Shown here: piece after piece, positions 39,382 through 48,210 of the stretch
How positions within the stretch are numbered: the first letter of the stretch is position 1
Layout of the letters: every line of letters starts with the position of its first letter
From: Patescibacteria group bacterium UBA918
GTDB taxonomy: Bacteria > Patescibacteriota > Minisyncoccia > Phycocordibacterales > UBA918
Direction of reading: 5' to 3'
Assembly (NCBI GenBank): GCA_002293845.1
Contig: DBEA01000010.1
Span: 1 to 64,000 of the forward strand
DNA: 64,000 bases
Position numbers and translations under genes: made by a program
The notes under the pieces: generated by a model
Database searches by the model: none
Told to the model about the DNA's origin: nothing
What the model saw: the letters and a program-made list of their open reading frames with translations, nothing else

Positions 39382-39600
39382 ATGTCAAGCAAAAAGCTTT
39401 ATCGAAGTCGTGAAAACGTCATCGTCGCCGGAGTGATGAGTGGCTTCGCTGAGTATTTTCATCATGATCCGACCTGGTGGCGGTTGGGCTTCGCGGCTTT
39501 CCTCATCGCTACCGGCTTCATGCCGGGCGTGTTGATATACATTGTCGCCTGGATACTGATGCCGCTTCGGCCCACGGCTTCTTTTGACTACGAACAGTGA
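39382..39600 (+). CDS. PspC-domain protein
   Basis: 72 aa. The single PspC domain shows KKLYRSRENVIVAGVMSGFAEYF and the membrane part VLIYIVAWILMPL. PspC proteins respond to envelope stress in the phage-shock system; stand-alone small PspC proteins are common and their partners vary. Two membrane helices. Confidence 0.92.
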   Translation: MSSKKLYRSRENVIVAGVMSGFAEYFHHDPTWWRLGFAAFLIATGFMPGVLIYIVAWILMPLRPTASFDYEQ

Positions 39601-39610
39601 CTATATAATT

Positions 39611-40243
39611 ATGGAACTTGAAAGGAACGAACATGCCACCGCCGACTTGTCTGCGATCTCGAAGCGTTCGCAGGTCGTGCGTACTTTGACCGCGAACGAT
39701 GTCATCTTTTGGGGCTCGGACGCGTTCATTTCGGTGGCGTTGGCGCTCTTTGTGGTCACTTTCATCGAAGGTGCGACCATCTTGAACGTAGGTATCGCGC
39801 TCATGATCCATCGGGTGGTCGGAGCGCTATCCGCCGTGCCGATAGGGAGATGGTTCGACACTCATCGTGGCTACATCGACGAAGTGCGGGGACTGTCTTT
39901 TGCCTGCCTGGCGGCGGGTTTTTGCTACATTTCGCTCAGTTTCGCCACGGCGATATGGCAACTTTATCTCGCCATGCTGTTTTTGGGATTTTTCTCCACC
40001 GTCAATTTGGCGGCGTGGCGCATTCTTTTTTACAACAACGTCGGCAAGAAGAATTTCGGACAGACAATCGGCGTCTACCAGATGCTCTTCTCTTTAGGTA
40101 TCGGCCTTTTCTTGGCTGTCGGCGGCTTCACCGGCGATCGCTATGGATACGATACGGTCCTCATGCTCGGCGGTTTCATGATGATCTTCGGCAGTCTGCT
40201 CCCGTTGTTGATTCGCGGATACTTCGAGCCTAAAGGTAAATAG
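39611..40243 (+). CDS. Half-size MFS-like transporter
   Basis: 210 aa with about six membrane helices, corresponding to one half of a major facilitator protein. SAVPIGRWFDTHRGYIDEV matches the MFS loop-2/3 signature (G.W.D...R). Full MFS proteins have twelve helices, so this may work as a dimer or be a reduced family member. The start at 39611 is preceded by TATATAATT. Confidence 0.72.
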   Translation: MELERNEHATADLSAISKRSQVVRTLTANDVIFWGSDAFISVALALFVVTFIEGATILNVGIALMIHRVVGALSAVPIGRWFDTHRGYIDEVRGLSFACLAAGFCYISLSFATAIWQLYLAMLFLGFFSTVNLAAWRILFYNNVGKKNFGQTIGVYQMLFSLGIGLFLAVGGFTGDRYGYDTVLMLGGFMMIFGSLLPLLIRGYFEPKGK

Positions 40244-40279
40244 TTAGAGGTTTATAATTCTAGTTCGTCTTCGGCACGC

Positions 40280-40308
40280 TAAAGGCCGGCCCGTAGGGCC
40301 GGCCTTTA
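40280..40308. terminator. Bidirectional terminator
   Basis: AAAGGCCGGCCC / GGGCCGGCCTTT with loop GTA, between convergent genes. Confidence 0.9.
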
Positions 40309-40331
40309 TCATTCGTGCCTGCATCTACTAA

Positions 40332-42347
40332 CTAGATACCGATCAGCACCGGAATGACCATTGGGGTCTTGTTGGTGCGCTGCATCAAGAAGCCGGAGAC
40401 GGTATTGGTCAGCTCGTCCTTGACGTAGTCGAGGTCCAAAGGATGCATGTTCTCAGTCTGCTTCTCCACTGTGCGCTTGATGAGGGTGCGCGCCTCGGAC
40501 AATAACTGCTGGTTTTCGCGCAGATACACGAAACCACGAGAGATGATGTCGGGGGATTTGCGGAGTTTTCCGGTCTTGGTGTTCACTGTGGCAATGATGA
40601 CGAACATGCCGTCCTCGGCCAAAGTCTGACGGTCGCGCAATACCACCTCTTGGCGGGTACCGACGGTGAAGCCGTCGACCAACACCATTTCGGTCGGGGC
40701 CTTTTCCTTATGGACGATGAGTTCATCGCCGTTTCTGATGTCGATGATCGAGCCGTTGTCCGGGACGACGATATTCTCGCGCGGAAAGCCGTTTTGGATG
40801 GCGGCATACATGTGGCTCTTCAAGTGGTAGTGGTGTCCATGGACCGGGATCAAGAATTTAGGCTTGACGGCGTGATGCACCCACACGAGTTCTCCGGCAT
40901 TGCCGTGACCTGACGAGTGAACGGCGGTAGTGCGATAGTTGATGACACGGACGTTGCGGCGATAAATGTTGTCCTTGAGTTTCTGGACAGCGATCTCATT
41001 ACCGGGAATCACGGAGGAGGACAGCACCACGGTGTCGCGCTCGGTCAAAGTGATGAACTTATGCTTGTCGGTGGCGATGCGCATCAAAGCGGCGAATTCC
41101 TCGCCCTGCGCGCCGGTCGACAGAATGACGATGCGATCGGAAGGATAATCGCCCATATCGCCGGCGTTGATGAATATCTTATCGTCAACGTCGATAAGCT
41201 TGGCTAGGCGCGCGATATCGATGTTGGTCTTGATACTGCGTCCCTCCAGCACCACTTTTTTGCCGTATTTTTCGCACGACTTAATGACGGCGGTTAGACG
41301 CTCGAATTGCGAGGCAAAGGTACCGATGATAAGGCGGCCGGTGGCGTCCTTTATGATCCTGTCGAGTGTCGCCAACACTTCGCCCTCGGGCGCAGAGAAA
41401 CCTTCACGATCGGCGTTCGTGGAATCGCAGATCAGAACCAGGTTGTTGTTCTGACCGACCTTTTCCCAATCAGCCTTTTCATCGGCCGCCACATCTCCGT
41501 TTTCGTGGGTGAGGCGGATGTCACCGGTTAAGACCACGTCGCCGTACTTGGTCTCGACCGATACGCCCATGGCGTCAGGAATCGAGTGGGTGACCGGGAA
41601 AGTTTTGATCTTGGTTTTACCGATGGTAAAAGAGTCGCCTTCTTTAATCACGTGGATATCTACTGGGTCGAGATGAGGAAACTCTTCCTGTCTCTTCTTG
41701 ATCATTAGCGACGTGAGGTATTGGGTGTAGATCGGCGGATTGCCGATGCGTTCCATGACGAAAGGGATGCCGCCGATGTGGTCGAGGTGGCCGTGAGTGA
41801 CGACCAAAGCGCGGATCTTGTGTTTGCGCTCCTCGACGTATTGAGTGTTCGGCAGTATGTAATTGATGCCCGGAGCGTTCGACTCTTCGGAAACGAATTG
41901 GAAACCGATGTCGAAGATAATAAGATCGTCCTTGGTCTCGACGACCGTCATGTTGCGGCCGATCTCTTCCACGCCCGATATCGGGATGATGCGGACAGTG
42001 TCGTCGTCCATGATCTCCGGTAGTTTGGGCGCGCGTTCGTCGGTCACCGTGATGCGATGTTGCAATGCCGGGGCTTTAGTGGCGCGGCGCTTGTGAGCAA
42101 AGCGAGAGGGTCGTTTGCCATTGCCGCGAGAGCTGTCGCGTCCGGATCGTGGCGAAGAACCGGGCGATCTGGCTGGAGCGCCCGGTGCAGCGCCGTTGCC
42201 TGCGCCCGTAGGCGAAGCTGGCGATCGTCCGCCGCGCGCACCGGTGGTGCCGCTGAAGCGGCGGCCGCCGCGGCCACGAAAGCCGAAACTGCGTCGGCGG
42301 TTCCCGCCTCCTTGCGGTTTGTTGTTGGTATTGTTGGTGTCGTTCAT
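40332..42347 (-). CDS. rnj: Ribonuclease J with RGG-like N-terminal extension
   Basis: 671 aa. The metallo-beta-lactamase/beta-CASP core shows VVTHGHLDHIGG, HSIPDAMGVSV, LTGDIRLTH and the late SSGHGNAGELVWVHHAVKPKFLIPVHG motifs, then the RNase J C-terminal domain. Family length is about 550 aa. The first ~95 residues are a disordered Gly/Arg/Ser/Pro region (GFRGRGGRRF, GARGGR, KRPSRFAHKRR) that could bind RNA. RNase J is a 5' exonuclease/endonuclease in mRNA turnover and rRNA maturation. The enzyme could start decay at the 5' ends of the leaderless mRNAs seen here. Confidence 0.95.
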   Translation of the reverse strand: MNDTNNTNNKPQGGGNRRRSFGFRGRGGRRFSGTTGARGGRSPASPTGAGNGAAPGAPARSPGSSPRSGRDSSRGNGKRPSRFAHKRRATKAPALQHRITVTDERAPKLPEIMDDDTVRIIPISGVEEIGRNMTVVETKDDLIIFDIGFQFVSEESNAPGINYILPNTQYVEERKHKIRALVVTHGHLDHIGGIPFVMERIGNPPIYTQYLTSLMIKKRQEEFPHLDPVDIHVIKEGDSFTIGKTKIKTFPVTHSIPDAMGVSVETKYGDVVLTGDIRLTHENGDVAADEKADWEKVGQNNNLVLICDSTNADREGFSAPEGEVLATLDRIIKDATGRLIIGTFASQFERLTAVIKSCEKYGKKVVLEGRSIKTNIDIARLAKLIDVDDKIFINAGDMGDYPSDRIVILSTGAQGEEFAALMRIATDKHKFITLTERDTVVLSSSVIPGNEIAVQKLKDNIYRRNVRVINYRTTAVHSSGHGNAGELVWVHHAVKPKFLIPVHGHHYHLKSHMYAAIQNGFPRENIVVPDNGSIIDIRNGDELIVHKEKAPTEMVLVDGFTVGTRQEVVLRDRQTLAEDGMFVIIATVNTKTGKLRKSPDIISRGFVYLRENQQLLSEARTLIKRTVEKQTENMHPLDLDYVKDELTNTVSGFLMQRTNKTPMVIPVLIGI

Positions 42348-42372
42348 TTTAGTTTTCTTAAAGGTGATAACT

Positions 42373-44094
42373 TCATTTCGTAAATATGGGCCAGACTCCG
42401 CTCTTGTACATGTACCACTCGGCGATGTTGCTCCAGCGTTCGCTCGGTCTTTGTATCTTTTCGAACTCGGCCGTCTTTACCTCTTCGGCTACGGCGTATG
42501 AAAACGAGGGCGAGAAGAGGAAGATAGCCGGCATGTCGTGCTCCACTTCGTCCACGAACTGATCGATGAGTCTGTCGCGTTCGTCCGTCGAGGTGGCCAC
42601 GCGCATTTTGGTGACCAAACTATCGACATTGATGTTGGCGTATAAAGAAACGTTGAGCCCTGGATCTTCGCGACTGGACGAGTGCCAGAAAGGATACAGG
42701 TCGAGAGAACGTCCGACGTCCATACCGAATAGCAACGCCTGGTAATCTCTCGGTCTGATGATCGTTTGTACCAGATCGCTTTGCTCGTAGAATTCGAAAG
42801 AAACATCTGCACCCAGCGCGCGCCAGGTAGCAGTCAGGTTTTCCGCGGCCTTTTCGAACAAAGAGCCGTTGGCCGAACGCACGGTGAATTTAAGAGGAGT
42901 TTCTTGGCCGTCGATGGTTTTTTTATAAACTCCATCCGGTCCTAAAGACCATCCGGCTGTTTCCAGTATCTCTCGTGCTCGTGTCAGCCTCTCTTCCGGA
43001 GCGAGTTCTTCCGGCTCCTCCTCGTTTAAGCCGGCCGGCAAAGGCGATAAATCCGGCTCGCCATAACCCCCGACAGCGGCCTCGATCAAGGTGCGGCGAT
43101 CGAGGGCGGTCGACAAGGCTCGTCTGACGGATAAGTCGCGCAATACCGGGTTGCGATTTTGATTCAAGAAGATGGCGAAGATGCGCGGCAAGGTCTCAGA
43201 AACCAGGTAGTGGCGGTCGCTGTCGACGGCCGATAACGATTCCTCACTCAAGGCAGCGGTCGCCGTTATCTCATCGTTGTGTAAAGCATCGGCCACAGCC
43301 TGTTCGTTTTGATAGAAGCGTACGATTATCCTGTCGATATGAGGTTCAGGACCGTAGTTATCGGCGGCTCGGAGGTCGTATTCGGAGACCAATCCGGCCT
43401 CGTTTCTTTTTACCGCCTTGATGTAATAAGGACCACTGCCTACAGGTTCGATATTATGCTGGCTGAACGGCAATTCTTCCTCGGTGAGCGAACTCCAAAT
43501 ATGGCGCGGTAGAATGCCCACGGTGAGATTGTCCTTGAACGGCGTGTATGGATTTTCTAGAACGAGATTTAGTTCGTATGGACCGATCACTTCGACCGTG
43601 ACACCGCTCCAGTTGCCTCGGAGTGGCGACTTTAGTTCTGGATTTTGTATCAACCCGATAGTGAAAGCCACGTCGTCGGCCGTTACCGAAATGCCGTCGT
43701 GAAAACGAGCGTCCTGCCGCAAGATTATATTGTAGACTCGGCCGTCATCGGAGATGGTGAGAGACTCTGCGAGGTCGTTCTCGAGGTCACCCGCCGGAGT
43801 GAGTTTCATGAGTCCGCTATAAGTGAGCGCGACCAGGTCATGGTCGGCACGCGTGATCGCCAGGACCGGATTTATGAATCGCGGACTGCCGACGACACCT
43901 TCGGTCAGGGTACCTCCCTCCACAGGCACTTCCACCAAAAATGAGCGTCCCCAAGAGTATATGAATAGGCTGAGGCTGACCAAGAAAAGGGCCAGTAAGC
44001 TGAAAAACACAGCTCGGTCTGAAGCTTTCAACGAATCGATATAACCGAACAGACGATCAAAAGTTCCGAAACGCTTCGGAGGATGTGGGTTCAT
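42373..44094 (-). CDS. SBP_bac_5 family (oligopeptide-type) solute-binding protein
   Basis: 573 aa. An N-terminal anchor helix (about residues 27-47, AVFFSLLALFLVSLSLFIY) is followed by a full SBP_bac_5 domain. Typical features are GTLTEGVVGSPRFINPVLA, LAESLTISDDGRVYNIILRQDARFHDG and LRDLSVRRALSTALDR. No ABC permease or ATPase is in the window, so it may serve transport genes elsewhere or act as a stand-alone binding protein, as is common in Parcubacteria. Located 25 nt upstream of rnj on the same strand. Confidence 0.9.
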   Translation of the reverse strand: MNPHPPKRFGTFDRLFGYIDSLKASDRAVFFSLLALFLVSLSLFIYSWGRSFLVEVPVEGGTLTEGVVGSPRFINPVLAITRADHDLVALTYSGLMKLTPAGDLENDLAESLTISDDGRVYNIILRQDARFHDGISVTADDVAFTIGLIQNPELKSPLRGNWSGVTVEVIGPYELNLVLENPYTPFKDNLTVGILPRHIWSSLTEEELPFSQHNIEPVGSGPYYIKAVKRNEAGLVSEYDLRAADNYGPEPHIDRIIVRFYQNEQAVADALHNDEITATAALSEESLSAVDSDRHYLVSETLPRIFAIFLNQNRNPVLRDLSVRRALSTALDRRTLIEAAVGGYGEPDLSPLPAGLNEEEPEELAPEERLTRAREILETAGWSLGPDGVYKKTIDGQETPLKFTVRSANGSLFEKAAENLTATWRALGADVSFEFYEQSDLVQTIIRPRDYQALLFGMDVGRSLDLYPFWHSSSREDPGLNVSLYANINVDSLVTKMRVATSTDERDRLIDQFVDEVEHDMPAIFLFSPSFSYAVAEEVKTAEFEKIQRPSERWSNIAEWYMYKSGVWPIFTK

Positions 44095-44151
44095 GGGTAT
44101 AGATGGTAATGGTAAGCCCTGGAATTCGACCGCGAGGTCGCGGCGTCTAGA

Positions 44152-44394
44152 CTAAGCGACGACGTTCAAGATGGCAGAGAGTACGAAAAGTATCGCCAAC
44201 ACGATGGAAAGACGAAATAGGAAAAGCTCACCGCCACGGCGCTTGTGAAAGGCCGCGCTGAAATTGTCACCTCCGAAGGCTCCGCCGAGACTCGATCCGC
44301 GCTGCTGGAGAAGGATGGCCGCTACCAGAAGGACGGAGAGAATTATCTGAATGTAAGGCAGGATCGGAACTACGACTGTTCGGACGAATTCCAT
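44152..44394 (-). CDS. secG: Preprotein translocase subunit SecG
   Basis: 80 aa from ATG 44394. Two membrane helices flank the conserved ILLQQRGSSLGGAFGG loop. SecG joins SecYE in protein export; secY is at 54434 in this window. Two earlier in-frame ATGs (44403, 44415) exist; I took the one nearest the conserved region. TATTCT lies 9 nt upstream. Confidence 0.92.
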   Translation of the reverse strand: MEFVRTVVVPILPYIQIILSVLLVAAILLQQRGSSLGGAFGGDNFSAAFHKRRGGELFLFRLSIVLAILFVLSAILNVVA

Positions 44395-44504
44395 GTCGGA
44401 CATAGAATAACACAAGCTCTTGAAAAGGCAAAGTATCGCTCTTATAATGGACGCGCCCTAAGAGAAGGGCGTTGTTAACAAATAATTTCGGAGCTTTTTT
44501 ATCT

Positions 44505-44813
44505 ATGTCAGAAATAAACCTGAAACCCCTCGCCGATCGCGTCGTGGTGCGTCCACTGACCGATGAAGAAGCGGGTAACGTATCGAACTCGGGCATTATC
44601 ATCCCGGACACCGCCAAGAAAGACAAACCGGAACAAGGAATCGTGGTCGCCGTCGGTGCCGGGAAGTGGGACGAGGACGGAGAGAAGCGCATACCGCTCG
44701 AAGTCAAAGAAGGAGATAAAGTCATCTTTCGAACTTGGGGCGAGGCGACCAAATTGAACGACAAGGAGTATTGGATACTTTCGGAAAGCGACATTTTAGC
44801 AGTTGTCAGTTGA
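44505..44813 (+). CDS. groES: Co-chaperonin GroES
   Basis: 102 aa. LKPLADRVVVRPL at the N-terminus, the mobile loop region around SNSGIIIPDTAKKDKPEQG, and VKEGDKVIFRTWG are standard. It caps the GroEL ring. The frame is open 33 nt earlier, but MSEINLKPLADRV is the family start and CGGAG lies upstream as a weak Shine-Dalgarno. TATAAT at about 44442 with a GCGCCCT/AGGGCG hairpin forms the leader. Confidence 0.96.
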   Translation: MSEINLKPLADRVVVRPLTDEEAGNVSNSGIIIPDTAKKDKPEQGIVVAVGAGKWDEDGEKRIPLEVKEGDKVIFRTWGEATKLNDKEYWILSESDILAVVS

Positions 44814-44908
44814 TAGTTTTTAGTTGTCAGTAACGCTTCGCGTTTATGATGACGGTCAAGCCGTCGCCGTCACTAAAACCTATCATCTATAAACTAAAAC
44901 CTAGATTT
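44802..44908 (+). repeat. AT-rich hairpin leader of groEL
   Basis: TGATAG and TTTTAGT on the left pair with ACTAAAA and CTATCA on the right, around GACGG/CCGTC. The last ~20 nt before ATG are G-poor (CTAAAACCTAGATTT). Confidence 0.6.
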
Positions 44909-46552
44909 ATGGCCAAACAAGTGATTTTCGACGAAGAGGTGAAGAAGAAATTGAAAAAAGGCGTCGACACGGTCGCGAACGCGGTCAAGGTCACGCTCGG
45001 CCCCCGCGGTCGTAACGTCATCCTGGATAAAGGCTACGGCGGACCGACGATAACGAACGATGGTGTTTCCATCGCCAAAGAGATCACCCTGAAGGACAAG
45101 TTCGAGAATATGGGAGCCGAGATCGTCAAAGAGGTGGCGACTAAGACCAACGAACTCGCTGGCGACGGTACCACCACCGCTACGGTACTCACTCAGGCAT
45201 TGATCCACGAGGGCTTGCGACAGACTTCGATGGGACTCAACTCAATGGCCGTCCGTGCCGGTATGGAACATGCCGCTGTCGACGTGGTCGAGGCTTTGAA
45301 GGCGATGGCAACTAAGATCAAATCGGGAGACGAGATCAAACAGGTAGCGACCATTTCGGCCGAGAGCGCCGAAATCGGTGAGAAGATCGCTGAGACCATC
45401 GAAAAGGTAGGCAAAGACGGCGTGGTGACGGTCGAGGAAGGTCAGTCCTTCGGTATCGAAACCGAGTTCACTGAAGGCATGGAGTTCGATAAGGGTTACG
45501 TGTCGCCATATATGGTGACCAACTCCGAACGCATGGAGGCAGAGCACAAAGACGCGCAGATTCTCATCACTGATCAGAAGGTGTCGTCAGTCAAAGCGAT
45601 CTTGCCTCTCTTAGAAAAGGTGGCTCAGAGCGGTCGCAAAGAACTGGTCATTATCGCGGACGATATCGATGGTGAGGCTTTGACCACCTTCGTCATCAAC
45701 AAGTTGAAAGGCGGGTTCTCCGTGCTGGGCATCAAAGCCCCGGGATTCGGCGATCGCAAAAAAGAAGTGCTTCAGGACATCGCCATCATGACCGGTGGAC
45801 AGGTAGTGACCGAAGATCTCGGTATCAAACTCGAGAACGCCGAACTGTCGCACCTCGGCAAGGCGGAACGAGTCGTTTCCACCAAAGACGACACGATCAT
45901 AGTCGGCGGCGGTGGCGATAAGAAGACGATCGACGACCGTGTGTCCGCGTTGCGCACTCAATTAGAAAACACCACTTCCAAGTACGATAAGGAGAAGCTC
46001 GAAGAGCGCATCGCCAAGCTCTCGGGCGGAGTGGCCGTTTTGCGAGTCGGTGCCGCTACCGAGACCGAGATGAAATATTTGAAGCTCAAGATCGAGGACG
46101 CGGTAAATGCCACTAAGGCCGCCATCGAAGAGGGTATCGTGCCGGGCGGCGGCACCGCGCTCACTCGCGCCGCCGCCAAGGTGGAGAAAGAGATCCTTGG
46201 TAAGAAAGATCTCGGCCGCGAAGAGATGGTCGGTTACAACATCGTCCTCAAGGCTCTCGAAGTGCCGCTCAAGCAGATCGCCGACAATACCGGCAAGATC
46301 GACGGTGCGGTCGTCGTCGATAAGGTGAAGAATTCGAACGGCAACGCCGGATTCGACGCTTATAAGGGCGAGTTCGTGGACGACATGATCAAGGCCGGCA
46401 TCATCGACCCGGTCAAGGTCGAGCGAGCCGGTGTCCAACACGCCGTGTCCGCCGCCGCCATTCTCCTCACTTCCGAGGCGGCCATCGCCGATGAGCCTGA
46501 GGAATCGAAGCCGCAGATGCCGGATATGGGAGGTATGGGCGGAATGTACTAA
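44909..46552 (+). CDS. groEL: Chaperonin GroEL
   Basis: 547 aa. The ATP-binding signatures are [31 protein letters not shown] and [12 protein letters not shown]. The C-terminus has the GGMGGMY tail typical of GroEL. Folds proteins in the cytoplasm with GroES, 95 nt upstream. The frame is open to 44846, but [13 protein letters not shown] is the family start. It is followed by a hairpin-family element and a strong terminator. Confidence 0.98.
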   Translation: MAKQVIFDEEVKKKLKKGVDTVANAVKVTLGPRGRNVILDKGYGGPTITNDGVSIAKEITLKDKFENMGAEIVKEVATKTNELAGDGTTTATVLTQALIHEGLRQTSMGLNSMAVRAGMEHAAVDVVEALKAMATKIKSGDEIKQVATISAESAEIGEKIAETIEKVGKDGVVTVEEGQSFGIETEFTEGMEFDKGYVSPYMVTNSERMEAEHKDAQILITDQKVSSVKAILPLLEKVAQSGRKELVIIADDIDGEALTTFVINKLKGGFSVLGIKAPGFGDRKKEVLQDIAIMTGGQVVTEDLGIKLENAELSHLGKAERVVSTKDDTIIVGGGGDKKTIDDRVSALRTQLENTTSKYDKEKLEERIAKLSGGVAVLRVGAATETEMKYLKLKIEDAVNATKAAIEEGIVPGGGTALTRAAAKVEKEILGKKDLGREEMVGYNIVLKALEVPLKQIADNTGKIDGAVVVDKVKNSNGNAGFDAYKGEFVDDMIKAGIIDPVKVERAGVQHAVSAAAILLTSEAAIADEPEESKPQMPDMGGMGGMY

Positions 46553-46561
46553 AACTCCCAA

Positions 46562-46663
46562 AATGAGCGAATTTACATTCGCTTCGGCCGGGCCGCTCGT
46601 CACCGTATATTAAATACGGCTCCATCGCGGCCCAACCTCCAGCGAACTCAACTTCATCTCATT
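46562..46663 (-). repeat. Dispersed long-hairpin element E1
   Basis: Nested pairing: AATGAG/CTCATT, a GCGAAT/ATTCGC side hairpin, GGGCCGC/GCGGCCC and apex CCGTAT/ATACGG (loop 5). The opposite strand reads GAGCCGTAT...ATACGGTGACGA, matching E5. Confidence 0.75.
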
Positions 46664-46690
46664 TAGAAAGTTTCAAACACCTACGACAAG

Positions 46691-46721
46691 AAAATCCGCG
46701 GGCCGAAGGCCCGCGGGTTTT
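46691..46721 (+). terminator. Terminator of groESL
   Basis: CCGCGGGCC / GGCCCGCGG, loop GAA, flanked by AAAAT and GTTTT. Confidence 0.9.
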
Positions 46722-46736
46722 CCGTATTAACTTTGT

Positions 46737-46742
46737 TATACT
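46737..46742 (+). promoter_or_regulatory. -10 box, leaderless (TATACT)
   Basis: TATACT, 6 nt, ATG at 46749. Confidence 0.65.
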
Positions 46743-46748
46743 TCGGCT

Positions 46749-47186
46749 ATGAAAACACGTTTCCCGTACGTTTGCGCCGTCTTTTTGCTACTGATTGAAG
46801 ACGGAAAGATATTGTTGCAGAGACGGTTTCAAACAGGTCATGAAGATGGCAATTATGGAGTGCCTTCTGGACACATGGATGGTGGCGAAACTCCAAGAGA
46901 GGCTTGCGCCCGAGAGTGTGCCGAAGAAATTGGCATCAAAATCCGACCTGAAGATTTAACTATGGTTCATACAATGTATCGATCTAGCGAGAACGAACGC
47001 GTTGATTTCTGTATGACCGCCAGTCGTTATGAAGGCGAGGTACAGAACATGGAAACACACAAATGTGACGACTTACAGTGGTTTCCGCTCGACGCATTGC
47101 CAGACAATACGATTGATTACGTACGTCAAGCGATTACGGCCTATCAGAAGGGCGTGACATATTCGGAATATAAACCAGCTGACTAG
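46749..47186 (+). CDS. Nudix hydrolase
   Basis: 145 aa. A complete Nudix box: GHMDGGETPREACARECAEEIGI (spans about residues 41-63), with the REC.EE metal-binding core. The substrate is a nucleoside diphosphate linked to some other moiety; which one is unknown. It stands between groEL and the ribosomal operon but has its own promoter. It is AT-richer than its neighbours. Confidence 0.92.
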   Translation: MKTRFPYVCAVFLLLIEDGKILLQRRFQTGHEDGNYGVPSGHMDGGETPREACARECAEEIGIKIRPEDLTMVHTMYRSSENERVDFCMTASRYEGEVQNMETHKCDDLQWFPLDALPDNTIDYVRQAITAYQKGVTYSEYKPAD

Positions 47187-47202
47187 CTGAAAGGTGTGAC
47201 GG

Positions 47203-47231
47203 TTGACATTTTCTCCCGTTTCCCGTAGTAT
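47203..47231 (+). promoter_or_regulatory. Strong promoter of the rpsS operon leader
   Basis: Consensus TTGACA, 17-nt spacer, TAGTAT. Predicted +1 is near 47238. Confidence 0.8.
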
Positions 47232-47237
47232 GGCCCC

Positions 47238-47502
47238 GTTCCGAACTGTTGCCCGAAAGCCCCTGGCAGGGCCTTCGGCGCGGTACACTCTCTCGTCGGG
47301 AACCTGTGCGGGGTAGGCCGTTACCTTCTTCCACACAGGGTTCTGACAAAGACCCTATATAAGTCACCGCCTGCACCAATTTTTGCGGATTTGGATGCAG
47401 AACGCGGCGGACGAGGAAAATATGGCGAGCCGTATACCCATACGGTGAGCCATATTTTACCGAAGTCTAACAAAGTTATGTGCCAAATCCGCGTAAATTG
47501 AT
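47238..47502 (+). promoter_or_regulatory. Long structured leader of the rpsS operon
   Basis: 265 nt without a gene. It holds a CCGAA(A)GCCC/GGGCcTTCGG hairpin, a GAACC-TGTG/CACA-GGGTTC hairpin and then element E2. It could contain a ribosomal-protein binding site for autoregulation. No T-tract terminator was seen between promoter and rpsS. Confidence 0.55.
47385..47492 (+). repeat. Dispersed long-hairpin element E2
   Basis: GCGGATTTGG/CCAAATCCGC (10 bp), AAAATATGGC/GCCATATTTT (10 bp) and apex CCGTAT/ATACGG (loop ACCC) are nested in one long hairpin 10 nt before rpsS. Confidence 0.8.
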
Positions 47503-47847
47503 ATGTCACGATCTATATATAAAGGCCCATACGTAGACGAGCGCCTGCTCAAAAAGATCGCCGGCAAGAAGCCGGGATCGGTCGGCGCCATCAAGACTTG
47601 GTCGCGCGACGCTATGATCTCTCCGGAAATGGTGGGATTCACCTTCGGCGTGCACAACGGAAAGACCCACGTCGAGGTCTTGGCCACCGAGGAAATGGTG
47701 GGCCATCGACTCGGAGAGTTCTCACCGACCACCAAGTTCCTCCGCCACGGAGGTAAGATGCAGAAGGAGATGGACGTGAAGAAGAAGGAGGCTGAGATCC
47801 AGGCCGCCAAAGCCGCCAAGGAACCGGCCGCTGCCGCTAAGAAGTAA
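47503..47847 (+). CDS. rpsS: Ribosomal protein uS19
   Basis: 114 aa. SRSIYKGPYVDERLLKKI and VGHRLGEFSPTTKFLRHGG are the standard small-subunit head-protein signature, with a Lys/Ala-rich C-terminal tail (residues ~90-114) longer than in E. coli (92 aa). First gene of the operon here; uS10, uL3, uL4, uL23 and uL2, normally just upstream, are absent from the window. Confidence 0.98.
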   Translation: MSRSIYKGPYVDERLLKKIAGKKPGSVGAIKTWSRDAMISPEMVGFTFGVHNGKTHVEVLATEEMVGHRLGEFSPTTKFLRHGGKMQKEMDVKKKEAEIQAAKAAKEPAAAAKK

Positions 47848-48173
47848 TGGACACCATGAAAGCAATTCTCAAAAACTATCGCCAATCTCCCCGCAAGGTT
47901 CGCTTGCTGGCCGACTTGGTGCGCGGCAAGAAAGTGACCGACGCCTTGCGTACGCTCAGTTTCGTCGATAAGCGCGCCTCGGGGCCTTTCATCAAGGTGA
48001 TCAACTCCGCGGTCGCTAACGCCAAGACCACCGGTCGTGCAGTCGAGACTTTGAAGATCGCCAAGGTCGCGGTCGATAAGGGCATGACCTATACTCGTTT
48101 CATGCCTCGCGCCCGCGGTTCGGCCTCGCCGATCAATCGTCGCAGTTCGCACATCACGATCGAACTCAAGTAA
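47847..48173 (+). CDS. rplV: Ribosomal protein uL22
   Basis: 108 aa. ILKNYRQSPRKVRLLADLVRGK opens the protein; MPRARGSASPINRRSSHITI is the tunnel-lining hook and end. Its ATG overlaps the uS19 stop (TAATG); an alternative ATG lies 9 nt later (MKAILK). Confidence 0.98.
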   Translation: MDTMKAILKNYRQSPRKVRLLADLVRGKKVTDALRTLSFVDKRASGPFIKVINSAVANAKTTGRAVETLKIAKVAVDKGMTYTRFMPRARGSASPINRRSSHITIELK

Positions 48174-48210
48174 TTTCTAAATCCTAGATTCTAGCTTCTA
48201 AATTCTAATT
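48174..48210 (+). repeat. G-poor leader before rpsC
   Basis: A CTAAATCCTAGATTCTAG-type stretch ending CTAATT just before ATG; member of the AT-rich leader style. Confidence 0.45.

Noticed and set aside
45962..46603. 213-codon antisense frame in groEL
   Set aside because: Antisense to a highly conserved gene, no promoter or homology; typical codon-bias artefact.
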